Source: Hahella ganghwensis DSM 17046 (lineage in GTDB: Bacteria; Pseudomonadota; Gammaproteobacteria; Pseudomonadales; Oleiphilaceae). Taken from it: 64,000 nt of DNA. Below are positions 52,953 to 61,900 of this stretch, piece by piece. The translations under genes were made by a program, and so were the position numbers. Below the pieces are notes generated by a model that had not been told where the DNA came from, did no database searches, and worked only from the letters and a program-made list of their open reading frames with translations. Numbering within the stretch: the first letter of the stretch is position 1; every line of letters begins with the position of its first letter. The stretch spans positions 52,487 to 116,486 of the forward strand of contig NZ_AQXX01000130.1 of the NCBI RefSeq assembly GCF_000376785.1, given 5' to 3'.

Positions 52953-53843
52953 ATGGATGATCAACTGCTTATCAATAAATTCATTGATTCCTTGTGGCTT
53001 GAGGCAGGGTTGTCAAAGAACACTCAATCAGCCTATCGCTCTGATTTGCAAAAGTTGTCGCTGTGGCTTCTGCAACAAAATAGCTGTCTTCATAAAGCTC
53101 GAAGAGAAGAGTTGTTGACTTACCTCGCAGCAAAGATGAAGAAGGGAGCGAAAAGTACTTCATCGGCGCGGACGCTGACGACAATGCGACGCTTCTACCG
53201 ATATTTGCTTCGCGAGCAGTTAGTCCCCGAAGACCCCACGCTAAAGATCGAACATCCCCGAGTTCAGCGAAGCCTGCCTTCATCATTAACTGAATCCGAA
53301 GTAGACAGCTTGCTGGATGAGCCGGACAAGGATTTGGAGATAGAACACAGGGATGCCGTGATGCTCGAAGTTCTTTATGCCAGCGGGCTCAGAGTTTCGG
53401 AATTGGTGGGCTTGCACCTGGAACAGCTTAATCTGCAACAGGGGGTGGTCCGGGTGATGGGTAAGGGAGGTAAGGAGCGGTTGGTGCCACTTGGTGATGC
53501 TGCTCTGGATGCACTAAAGGACTATCTTTCCGCGGTAAGGCCGCTGCTCGTTGTCGGGGGTGGTCAGTCTGTTGTATTTCCCAGCCTGAGAGGGCGGGAG
53601 ATGACACGTCAAACCTTTTGGCATCGGATAAAGTTATATGCACAAAGAAGCGGTATTCGGAAAAATATCACGCCGCATACTTTGAGGCATGCCTTTGCAA
53701 CCCATTTGGTGAATCATGGTGCGGATTTAAGGGTCGTTCAGCTTCTTTTGGGACATAGTGATCTGTCTACGACGCAAATTTATACTCATGTGGCCAAAGC
53801 GCGTATGCAGAGACTTCATTCTCAGCATCATCCGCGGGGGTAA
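52953..53843 (+). CDS. xerD: Site-specific tyrosine recombinase XerD
   Basis: The protein has 296 residues. With XerC it resolves chromosome dimers at dif. The core-binding domain (~1–100) is followed by the catalytic domain with YASGLRVSELVGL (Arg I), GKGGKERLVPLG (Lys), HTLRHAFATHL (His/Arg II) and LGHSDLSTTQIYTHV (His III and Tyr). It precedes dsbC, the order found in Pseudomonas and many other gammaproteobacteria. Confidence 0.97.
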   Translation: MDDQLLINKFIDSLWLEAGLSKNTQSAYRSDLQKLSLWLLQQNSCLHKARREELLTYLAAKMKKGAKSTSSARTLTTMRRFYRYLLREQLVPEDPTLKIEHPRVQRSLPSSLTESEVDSLLDEPDKDLEIEHRDAVMLEVLYASGLRVSELVGLHLEQLNLQQGVVRVMGKGGKERLVPLGDAALDALKDYLSAVRPLLVVGGGQSVVFPSLRGREMTRQTFWHRIKLYAQRSGIRKNITPHTLRHAFATHLVNHGADLRVVQLLLGHSDLSTTQIYTHVAKARMQRLHSQHHPRG

Positions 53844-53979
53844 TGTTTTCTGCCACACTCCGTTAAGAAAGGCTGGCTTGCCTTTCCTATTGAGTTCAAA
53901 GGTTACGTAGATGTCATGGAAGTGCAAAGTACTATTGTGTAAGTTAGTTGAAGGACTAAAGATAATTGGTGGACAAGGC

Positions 53980-54720
53980 ATGCGGCTTTTTCGATGTGTA
54001 GTAATTTTGGGTATGGTTCTGTCAGGAGCGATGAGTGCTCAAGCAGAGACTGATGACCCGGTGACAGTCATTAAACAGAGACTTGCTGAGGCTGTGCCAG
54101 GGCTGAGAATCGTTAAAGTTAGCCCCAGTCCGCTGGAAGGTATATACGAGGTAGAGTCCAATAATCCAAACCTGATTTATATCAGTTCCGACGGAAAATA
54201 CTTCGTGGCAGGTGATATTTATAAGGTTGAAGATGGTCGGATTACAAATCTGGCGGAGCAGCGTCGGGAAAGTACTCGAGCTGAATTGGTCAATGCGGTG
54301 CCTGAGTCTGAATTGGTTGTATTCAAACCGGAAGGTGAGCCGAAGGCTAAAGTTACCGTATTTACCGATGTTGATTGCGGATACTGTCGCAAACTGCACA
54401 GGGAGATTGCGCGAATTAATGAGCTGGGTATTCAGGTAAACTACATGGCCTATCCAAGGGCTGGTGTTGGTTCGAGCAGTTATACCAAAATGGTTTCCGT
54501 CTGGTGTGCTGATGACCGTCAAGCTGCCATGACCGTGGCTAAGGCAGGTAAGGTGCCTCAGGCTAAAGAATGTGAAAATTCGGTATCTGACCAGTACGAG
54601 CTCGGTAACAAAATCGGGATTACAGGAACACCGGCAATTGTTCTCGACGATGGGCGCCTGATTCCGGGTTATGTGCCAGCAGAGTCACTTGCTAAAGGTT
54701 TAGGATTGGCTGCAAACTAA
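53980..54720 (+). CDS. dsbC: Thiol:disulfide interchange protein DsbC
   Basis: The protein has 246 residues from ATG 53980; the frame is open for 23 codons upstream but the signal peptide MRLFRCVVILGMVLSG...AQA favours this start. Mature DsbC has an N-terminal dimerisation domain and a thioredoxin fold with CGYC in DVDCGYCRKLH, a second cysteine pair (C..C near WCADD and KEC) and cis-Pro in GTPAIV. It isomerises wrong disulfides in the periplasm. A strong hairpin terminator follows 23 bases after the stop. Confidence 0.95.
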   Translation: MRLFRCVVILGMVLSGAMSAQAETDDPVTVIKQRLAEAVPGLRIVKVSPSPLEGIYEVESNNPNLIYISSDGKYFVAGDIYKVEDGRITNLAEQRRESTRAELVNAVPESELVVFKPEGEPKAKVTVFTDVDCGYCRKLHREIARINELGIQVNYMAYPRAGVGSSSYTKMVSVWCADDRQAAMTVAKAGKVPQAKECENSVSDQYELGNKIGITGTPAIVLDDGRLIPGYVPAESLAKGLGLAAN

Positions 54721-54743
54721 TTCGAATCTTACACTTGTTACTT

Positions 54744-54777
54744 AATTGGCCAGAGATTAGTTAATCTCTGGCCAATT
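54744..54777 (+). terminator. Terminator after dsbC
   Basis: A perfect 15-base stem AATTGGCCAGAGATT/AATCTCTGGCCAATT with a four-base loop, followed by TGTTT. It closes the xerD–dsbC unit. The remaining bases to 55036 hold no gene that I can see. Confidence 0.85.
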
Positions 54778-55036
54778 TGTTTCCTTCCCTTTTTATTTCT
54801 CTCATCCGGTTACCGTCTCAGTTTTAATCTGACTTTCTACCAGAATATTTGCCCCATATTGATTGGATTTAGCAATTCTTTAGATGGCGGCATTTGTGTC
54901 GTGAGGGCTGAGATCTCTCGCCTATACCGGGTAGATTTTTATATTTATTCAGGCTTTGCCTCCCGTTTTTAGCTATTGATACTCACTTTTGAATTAAACT
55001 GCCCTGAATCCCTCGTCGCCACTGCTTTCGCCTACG

Positions 55037-55065
55037 TTGACAGCCGGCTGTAGGGGAGGTATCTT
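55037..55065 (+). promoter_or_regulatory. Promoter of alaC
   Basis: A perfect TTGACA (55037–55042), 17-base spacer and TATCTT (55060–55065, four of six) lie 54 bases before the alaC ATG. The spacer contains a CAGCCGGCTG palindrome (55041–55050), which could be an operator. Confidence 0.65.
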
Positions 55066-55118
55066 GCCCTGTTCTCGATGGTCTTAGATCCCGTAAAATA
55101 TTTAATCTGGAGTTGATA

Positions 55119-56312
55119 ATGGAATTCGCGCGAATAAGTCGCCTGCCTCCCTATGTCTTTAATGTGATCGGGGAGTTAAAGCAGCAGGCGCGAGCACGAG
55201 GAGAAGATATTATCGACTTTGGGATGGGGAATCCCGACCAGCCGACACCCAAGCATATTGTTGATAAACTGACCGAAACCGCACAAAGGGATGACACCCA
55301 CAGGTATTCTCAATCCAAGGGAATTCCACGGCTTAGGCGGGCGATTTCGCAATGGTACAAGAATCGCTATGACGTGGATCTCGATCCGGAAACGGAAGCG
55401 ATAGTCACTATTGGCTCAAAGGAAGGTCTGGCTCACCTCGCTCTTGCGACAATGGGGCCGGGCGATGCGGTGTTGGTGCCTAATCCCAGTTATCCAATAC
55501 ATCCATACGGATTCGTTATTTCAGGGGCTGACATCCGGCATGTCCCATTGAATGATGAAGTGGATTTTTTTGCCGAACTGGAAAATGCCATTATCCAGTC
55601 CTGGCCAAAACCAAAGATGCTGGTATTGAACTTTCCCGGGAACCCCACTACTCAGTGTGTTGAGCTGGAGTTCTTTGAAAAAGTCGTTGCTATTGCCAGA
55701 GAGCATAAAATCTGGGTGGTTCAGGACATCGCCTATGCGGATATAGTTTTTGACGGTTATCAAGCCCCCTCTATTCTTCAGGTTGAGGGCGCAAAAGAGG
55801 TAGCCGTTGAGTTTTTTTCATTGTCCAAAAGCTACAATATGCCAGGCTGGAGGGTCGGTTTCTGTTGTGGGAACCCTGAGTTAATTGCGGCACTGGCAAG
55901 AATTAAATCTTATCTCGATTATGGAACCTTCACTCCGATCCAAGTCGCCGCTATTGCGGCTCTCGAAGGAGACCAAACATGTGTCGGAGACATCAGGGAT
56001 ATGTACCAGCGCCGTCGGGATGTATTGTGCAAGGGGCTGAACTCTGTGGGTTGGGAAGTCACTCCACCTAAGGCCACCATGTTTGTCTGGGCCAAAATTC
56101 CTGAAAAATATCGGGAAATGGGATCGCTGGAGTTTTCCAAGAAGCTGTTGTTGGATGCCAAAGTTGCGGTGTCCCCGGGCATAGGTTTCGGTCACTATGG
56201 CGACGATCATGTCAGATTCGCTTTGATCGAAAACGAACATCGTACTCGACAGGCTATACGAGGGATCAAAACGATGTTTCGGAATGATGGTTTGATAGTA
56301 GATGAAGTGTGA
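55119..56312 (+). CDS. alaC: Alanine aminotransferase AlaC family
   Basis: The protein has 397 residues from ATG 55119, six bases after GGAG. It is an AT-I PLP enzyme: [11 protein letters not shown] near the N-terminus, [31 protein letters not shown], and [15 protein letters not shown] with the Schiff-base lysine. AlaC makes alanine from pyruvate with glutamate. In Pseudomonas-type genomes it sits upstream of hom and thrC. Relatives in the same family have been called LL-DAP aminotransferase or aspartate transaminase, so substrate is by position and similarity. Confidence 0.9.
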   Translation: MEFARISRLPPYVFNVIGELKQQARARGEDIIDFGMGNPDQPTPKHIVDKLTETAQRDDTHRYSQSKGIPRLRRAISQWYKNRYDVDLDPETEAIVTIGSKEGLAHLALATMGPGDAVLVPNPSYPIHPYGFVISGADIRHVPLNDEVDFFAELENAIIQSWPKPKMLVLNFPGNPTTQCVELEFFEKVVAIAREHKIWVVQDIAYADIVFDGYQAPSILQVEGAKEVAVEFFSLSKSYNMPGWRVGFCCGNPELIAALARIKSYLDYGTFTPIQVAAIAALEGDQTCVGDIRDMYQRRRDVLCKGLNSVGWEVTPPKATMFVWAKIPEKYREMGSLEFSKKLLLDAKVAVSPGIGFGHYGDDHVRFALIENEHRTRQAIRGIKTMFRNDGLIVDEV

Positions 56313-56538
56313 TAGACGTAATGAATCTGGCAGGGGGCAGTAACAAACTGACCTTAGACATCGCACTGAATATAGAAAACACCCTAAGATGATTTAGTAA
56401 CCTAACAACATAGAATATTCAGCCTCTGAAGAACGTTAACCTGCGATGGCAACGCAGTGGCTGATTAGAGGTATTATAGAAATTACCCCTGAATTCCAGG
56501 GATAACCAAGCGAACTGCTGTATTAGTGGAGATGAGAA

Positions 56539-57834
56539 ATGAAAATTGGTCTGTGCGGTCTAGGCACTGTAGGTAGCGGAACTTTTAATGTTCTGACTCG
56601 TAATGGGAGTGAAATTGCTGCTCGTTGCGGAATGCCTATTGAGATTGTGCAGGTTGGTTCCAGACGCCCCAATCCAGCATGCGAATTGGGACAAACATCT
56701 TTCTCAACTGATATTTTTGCCGTAGCGGAAAACCCGGAAGTAGAGGTTGTAGTTGAGTTGCTCGGTGGAACAACCGTCGCGCGGGAGTTGATTATAAAGG
56801 CCATCAATAATGGCAAGCATGTCGTGACGGCCAATAAAGCGTTGATTGCAGAGCACGGTAACGAGATTTTTGCTTTGGCGAAGGAAAAGGGAGTGACCGT
56901 TGCATTCGAAGCGGCTGTTGCGGGCGGTATTCCAGTCGTAAAAGCCTTGCGTGAAGGTCTGGCTGCCAATGAAATCAACTGGCTAGCCGGAATCATTAAT
57001 GGTACCGGAAACTTTATCCTTACCGAAATGCGCGATAAAGGGCGAGCCTTTGAAGATGTGCTGAAAGAAGCTCAGGCGCTTGGTTATGCTGAAGCTGATC
57101 CTACCTTTGATGTTGAGGGAATTGACGCGGCTCATAAGCTGACAATTCTTGCATCAGTGGCGTTTGGTATTCCCCTTCAGTTTGAGCGCGCTTACACCGA
57201 AGGAATCAGTAAAGTAGCTCCGGAAGATGTGCAGTACGCCGAAGAGTTTGGGTATCGCATCAAACACCTGGGTATTGCGCGAAGACTTGAAACTGGCGTT
57301 GAGTTGCGAGTTCATCCCACGCTGATTCCTGAAAACCAGTTGATTGCGAAAGTCGATGGCGTGATGAATGCTGTTGTGATTGATGGCGATGCGGTAGGGC
57401 AGACGCTCTATTATGGCGCCGGTGCGGGAGCTGAAGCGACAGCTTCTGCGGTTATTGCAGATCTCGTGGATATTGCCCGTGCTTCTAAAGAAGGCGCTAA
57501 TGTTGGTGTTCCTTCCCTGGGCCATAGTGATGATCAACTGAAAGACCTGACAGTGGTGCCTGTAGAGGAAGTGGTCAGCGCTTACTACCTGCGCATCCTG
57601 GTGGAAGACCATCCCGGCGTGCTGGCGAAGGTGGCACAAATACTGAGTGAGCATGGTATTAATATTGAGTCAATTGTGCAGAAGGAAAGTGAGCAGTTTG
57701 ATGGCTTGATTCCTATGATCATGATTACCCACCGGATTCAGGAAAGAAATATGGATCATGCTATTGCCACGATTGAGGCGCTGTCCGAAGTCCGGGGTGA
57801 GGTAATGCGGATCCGGGTGGCTGCGCTTAATTAA
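56539..57834 (+). CDS. hom: Homoserine dehydrogenase
   Basis: The protein has 431 residues. It reduces aspartate semialdehyde to homoserine on the way to threonine and methionine. The Rossmann start MKIGLCGLGTVGSGTF, the TANKALIAEHG segment, AGGIPVVKALREGL and the catalytic GIINGTGNFILTEM lie in order; the C-terminal ACT domain (YYLRILVEDHPGVLAKVA, HGINIESIVQ) allows feedback inhibition by threonine. It is a monofunctional enzyme without aspartokinase. thrC follows by 97 bases. Confidence 0.97.
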   Translation: MKIGLCGLGTVGSGTFNVLTRNGSEIAARCGMPIEIVQVGSRRPNPACELGQTSFSTDIFAVAENPEVEVVVELLGGTTVARELIIKAINNGKHVVTANKALIAEHGNEIFALAKEKGVTVAFEAAVAGGIPVVKALREGLAANEINWLAGIINGTGNFILTEMRDKGRAFEDVLKEAQALGYAEADPTFDVEGIDAAHKLTILASVAFGIPLQFERAYTEGISKVAPEDVQYAEEFGYRIKHLGIARRLETGVELRVHPTLIPENQLIAKVDGVMNAVVIDGDAVGQTLYYGAGAGAEATASAVIADLVDIARASKEGANVGVPSLGHSDDQLKDLTVVPVEEVVSAYYLRILVEDHPGVLAKVAQILSEHGINIESIVQKESEQFDGLIPMIMITHRIQERNMDHAIATIEALSEVRGEVMRIRVAALN

Positions 57835-57931
57835 GACCGGAGTCTGTATCCTCACAGAATTTCTCCGACAACATACAGAATATTAAGGCGCCGCGTTAGT
57901 GGCCCTTTTACAAGCTTCAAAGGTAATTACA

Positions 57932-59323
57932 GTGAAATATATCAGTACCCGTGGCCAGGCTCCTGCCTTGAACTTTGAAGAAGTCCTGCTGACAGGACTG
58001 GCCTCTGATGGTGGGTTATACGTCCCTGAGTTTCTGCCTAAATTTACCATGGAGGAGATTGCTTCCTGGAATGGTCTGTCCTATGCGGAATTAGCAGTCA
58101 ATATCATGTATCCGTTTGTGGAAGGATGCATCAGCAGGGAAGAGTTTACTGATCTGGTCGAGGAAACCTACGCGGGTTTTGCTCACACCGGTTGTGCGCC
58201 ATTGAAACAAATCGCTCCCAATGAGTGGGTGATGGAGTTGTTTCATGGACCAACCATTGCGTTCAAAGACTACGCGTTGCAGCTTCTTGGCCGGTTGGTT
58301 GATCACTTTCTGGAGAAACGTCAGCAAAAGGTAGCGATTCTTGGTGCCACTTCTGGTGACACAGGGTCAGCGGCTATAGAAGGTTGTCGTCATTCCAAAC
58401 ACGTCGATATTTTTATCCTTCATCCTCATGAGCGGGTCTCTGAAGTTCAGCGCCGTCAAATGACCACAGTTCCTGGCGAAAATGTACACAACCTGGCAGT
58501 AAAGGGTAACTTTGACGATTGCCAGCGCATGGTCAAAGCCAGTTTCAATGATCAGTCTTTCCTGGAAGACCGACAGCTGGTGGCGGTAAACTCAATTAAC
58601 TGGGCCCGTATCATGGCTCAGATTGTTTACTATTTTCATGCCGGTATCAGCCTTGGTGCTCCTCACCGCAGTGTGTCGTTTTCTGTACCTACAGGTAACT
58701 TCGGCGATATCTTTGCTGGTTACCTGGCTCGGAATATGGGCTTGCCGGTTAATCAGTTGGTTATTGCGACCAATCAGAACGATATCCTGCATCGCTTCAT
58801 GAGTCAGAATCTGTATCAGATGCAGCCTCTGCTGCATACTTTGTCCCCTAGCATGGACATCGTGGTGTCCTCAAACTTCGAGCGTCTTTTGTTTGACCTG
58901 TACGGGCGTGACGGTAATGCTTTGGCAGACCTTATGGCGCGGATGAGTTCTGAAGATGTGTCCATTGAAGATTATCGTTGGAAGCAGGCGCGTCAGTTGT
59001 TCGATTCTCATCGGGTGGACGATACTGAAACCCTGGAAATCATTCAGCAGTTGTTTGAGCAGACTGAAGAGATCATGGATCCACATACCGCCATCGGCGT
59101 CGCTGCTGCACGGGCTTGCCGGAGAGATATAAAAGTTCCGATGGTGACGCTGGCTACCGCGCATGCGGCGAAGTTCCCGGAAGCGGTGAAAAAGGCCGGG
59201 GTTGAGGAAGAGCCCAAGCTGCCTCACCATATGGCTGATTTGTTCGAGCGGGAAGAGCGATTCACTGTGGTGGAAAACGACCTGAAGGCAGTGCAGGATT
59301 TTGTTCGGGAGCATCTGACCTGA
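57932..59323 (+). CDS. thrC: Threonine synthase
   Basis: The protein has 463 residues from GTG 57932, with AAGG eight bases upstream and the classical N-terminus VKYISTRGQAPAL; a GTG at 57899 would add 11 residues. PLP-binding FKDYALQ with the lysine and GATSGDTGSAA are intact, as is the SFSVPTGNFGDIFAGYLA segment. It converts O-phosphohomoserine to threonine. It is followed by recJ 11 bases later, as in related genomes. Confidence 0.95.
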   Translation: MKYISTRGQAPALNFEEVLLTGLASDGGLYVPEFLPKFTMEEIASWNGLSYAELAVNIMYPFVEGCISREEFTDLVEETYAGFAHTGCAPLKQIAPNEWVMELFHGPTIAFKDYALQLLGRLVDHFLEKRQQKVAILGATSGDTGSAAIEGCRHSKHVDIFILHPHERVSEVQRRQMTTVPGENVHNLAVKGNFDDCQRMVKASFNDQSFLEDRQLVAVNSINWARIMAQIVYYFHAGISLGAPHRSVSFSVPTGNFGDIFAGYLARNMGLPVNQLVIATNQNDILHRFMSQNLYQMQPLLHTLSPSMDIVVSSNFERLLFDLYGRDGNALADLMARMSSEDVSIEDYRWKQARQLFDSHRVDDTETLEIIQQLFEQTEEIMDPHTAIGVAAARACRRDIKVPMVTLATAHAAKFPEAVKKAGVEEEPKLPHHMADLFEREERFTVVENDLKAVQDFVREHLT

Positions 59324-59334
59324 TTAGATTCTAA

Positions 59335-61122
59335 ATGTCCATGGATTCCTCCGTTTCAAGTGTATCGGGTAAACCTAAACCCGATACGCTTCTGAAGAAA
59401 AAGATTGTGCGTCGGTCAGTGCCGAAGCTGTCTTCACCGCCGTCAGGCGAAAACTTCCCTCCTTTAATTCAGCGCATTTATGCCGCGAGAGGCGTCCTGT
59501 CTCCTGAAGACTGTGATTACAGCCTTCAACGGTTGCTTCCCCCTGAGCAGCTAAAGGGAGTTGACCAGGCAGCCAAAATACTTGCGGAAGCGATATCCGA
59601 TCAGAAACGAATTCTCTTTATTGGAGATTTCGATGCTGACGGCGCTACCAGCACAACAGTCGGTACTCTGGCCCTCAGAATGATGGGCGCTCGCTGGGTG
59701 GATTACATCGTTCCCAATCGCTTTGATTTTGGCTATGGACTGACGCCTGAAATCGTCGAAGTCGCAGCTTCACGAAGCCCGCATGTTCTGGTGACAGTGG
59801 ATAACGGTATCTCCAGTATTGAGGGTGTTGCCGCTGCCAAGGCGCTTGGCTGGAAAGTTGTGGTGACTGACCATCACTTGGCTGGAGACGAGCTTCCTGA
59901 AGCGGATGCGATCGTCAATCCGAATCAGCCGGGTTGCAAATTTGCGAGTAAGGCTGTCGCGGGTGTCGGGGTGATTTTTTATGTCATGCTCGCGGTCCGC
60001 CGCTTATTACGGCAGTTGGATTATTATTCGCGAACAGGGACTGCGGAGCCGAATCTTGCCGAGCTGTTGGATCTGGTTGCGTTGGGAACAGTGGCCGATG
60101 TTGTTCCTCTGGATGGGAACAATCGAATCCTGGTCGATCAGGGGATTAAGCGTATACGTGCAAGGCGTTGCCGGCCTGGAATAACGGCATTGCTGGAAGT
60201 GGCTAATCGTTCTCCTTCCACCCTGGTTGCCTCTGACCTGGGATTTGCCGTAGCACCTAGATTGAATGCTGCTGGCAGGTTGGAGGATATGAGCCTGGGG
60301 ATTGAATGTCTGCTGACGGACCATATGGAAGAGGCCAGGGCGATGGCTCAGGAACTTGATGGCTTGAATCATGCGCGAAAGTCGATTGAAAAGGATATGC
60401 AGCAACAGGCACTGGGTATCCTCTCAAATCTGGGAGAGCTGGAAGGGGATGTTCCGCCCGGAGTGTGCCTGTATGAGGATTCCTGGCATCAAGGCGTGAT
60501 CGGTATTCTTGCTTCCAGAATTAAGGACAGGTTACACCGGCCGGTGATAGCGTTTGCGCCAGCTGATCATGGTGAGATCAAAGGTTCCGCCCGCTCCATT
60601 CCTGGTTTGCATATCCGGGACTGCCTGGATGCGATTGCCAAAAAAAACACAGGCTTATTAAGCAAATTTGGTGGTCATGCCATGGCGGCTGGAATGACCC
60701 TGAAGGCAGAGCATTTTCCGGCGTTTTCAGAGGCTTTCGCCAAAGAAGTAGGCCATTCATTAACCGAAGAAGATCTGCAAGCGACTATCGTTACTGACGG
60801 AGAGCTCTCTCCGGCAGAGTTAACTCTCAGCTCAGCCGAGCAGCTCAGAACGGCTGGCCCATGGGGGCAGGCGTTCCCTGAGCCGATATTCGATGGTGAG
60901 TTTGAAATGGTCAGTTGGCGTATTGTCGGTAGCCATCACCTCAAGTTGACCGTGACCGAACCAAAGTCAGGACTGATGCTTGATGGCATCCAATTTAATG
61001 TGGATCCGTCAATCAATTATGACCAATGGCGTAAAGTTCGTCTGGTTTACAAGCTTGATATCAATCGCTTTCGAGGTGAAATCAATCTGCAGTTGCTGGT
61101 GGACTATTCAGAGCCGGTGTGA
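59335..61122 (+). CDS. recJ: Single-strand DNA exonuclease RecJ
   Basis: The protein has 595 residues. DHH-family motifs are clear: GDFDADGATST (motif I), DNGISS (II) and TDHHLAGDELPEAD (III), plus LGTVADVVPLDGNNR (IV) and the DHHA1 GGHAMAAG region. RecJ degrades 5' single strands in recombination and mismatch repair. It ends the alaC–hom–thrC–recJ group, probably cotranscribed with thrC. Confidence 0.97.
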   Translation: MSMDSSVSSVSGKPKPDTLLKKKIVRRSVPKLSSPPSGENFPPLIQRIYAARGVLSPEDCDYSLQRLLPPEQLKGVDQAAKILAEAISDQKRILFIGDFDADGATSTTVGTLALRMMGARWVDYIVPNRFDFGYGLTPEIVEVAASRSPHVLVTVDNGISSIEGVAAAKALGWKVVVTDHHLAGDELPEADAIVNPNQPGCKFASKAVAGVGVIFYVMLAVRRLLRQLDYYSRTGTAEPNLAELLDLVALGTVADVVPLDGNNRILVDQGIKRIRARRCRPGITALLEVANRSPSTLVASDLGFAVAPRLNAAGRLEDMSLGIECLLTDHMEEARAMAQELDGLNHARKSIEKDMQQQALGILSNLGELEGDVPPGVCLYEDSWHQGVIGILASRIKDRLHRPVIAFAPADHGEIKGSARSIPGLHIRDCLDAIAKKNTGLLSKFGGHAMAAGMTLKAEHFPAFSEAFAKEVGHSLTEEDLQATIVTDGELSPAELTLSSAEQLRTAGPWGQAFPEPIFDGEFEMVSWRIVGSHHLKLTVTEPKSGLMLDGIQFNVDPSINYDQWRKVRLVYKLDINRFRGEINLQLLVDYSEPV

Positions 61123-61184
61123 TCGTGCATAATGCGCCGCCTTGATAGTTTGTCGTCTTTTTGATGTTTATAAGGAGTCTTAAC

Positions 61185-61727
61185 GTGATTAAGGATATCA
61201 CGGCCGCATTGGCCGCCATTTTTCTTGTACTGGGTCTTTCCGCATGTGCCAACCAGCAATTTCCAGCTGCATCTGCAGAAAAGTCTGTGCTGGTTATCTC
61301 CAAGGAAGACACTAATTCTTCGTTGGAAGAGTGGACTAAGCGTTACATTTTGGTGATTTCCATGGAAGATGAAAGCGGTAATCTGGTGGATGTTGAAAAA
61401 GTTGGTCTATCACCAGGAGGTTCTTCCTTTGAAGTGGTGACAGGTCTTGCCCCGGGAATTTATGAGATTTCCAGGTTAGAGTGGGTTGGTACTAAAGGCT
61501 GGCGTTCTTCTCATGGGGTTGGGGATGGCTATCCATTGGGAATTCCTTTTGAGCTGGAAGATGGGAAAGCGACAATTGTTCCCTACGTTTTTCATAGCGT
61601 TCAAGAAAGTGCCGGCAGTGGCATCAGAACCTGGTTCGATATAAACCCGCTGAAGTATGAAGATAAACAAACTTTGGTAGGCGAACTCAAGTCACTTCCT
61701 AACGCAGCCCAATGGGCAATTAAATAG
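61185..61727 (+). CDS. Putative lipoprotein of unknown function
   Basis: The protein has 180 residues from GTG 61185, seven bases after AAGGAG; the ATG 24 bases upstream lacks a ribosome site. The signal peptide IKDITAALAAIFLVLG ends in a lipobox LSAC, so the mature N-terminal cysteine should be lipidated. The rest is about 150 residues, with beta-rich character (VSMEDESGNLVDVEKVGL, GGSSFEVVTGLAPGIYEISR) compatible with an immunoglobulin-like or carboxypeptidase-regulatory fold. I do not recognise the family. It lies between recJ and the flavoenzyme gene with 60 and 173 bases of spacer. Confidence 0.75.
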   Translation: MIKDITAALAAIFLVLGLSACANQQFPAASAEKSVLVISKEDTNSSLEEWTKRYILVISMEDESGNLVDVEKVGLSPGGSSFEVVTGLAPGIYEISRLEWVGTKGWRSSHGVGDGYPLGIPFELEDGKATIVPYVFHSVQESAGSGIRTWFDINPLKYEDKQTLVGELKSLPNAAQWAIK

Positions 61728-61900
61728 CTTCTCGATGTCTCTCTGACAGTGTTCTGGTTGCAGCCAAAGTGCTGTCAGATGTCGCATTTCAATGATAGCT
61801 TCTACCGTGCATGGTTGTTACCTGTCCGGCAACTCCTACAGTGATTTACTCTCTCCGTTATTCCTCGTCTACACTTATCTATGATAGGCAGGAGGGATGA

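Noticed and set aside
61740..61780. Hairpin CTGACAG...CTGTCAG after the lipoprotein gene as terminator
   Set aside because: The arms are short with a long loop and no T-run follows; not strong enough to annotate.
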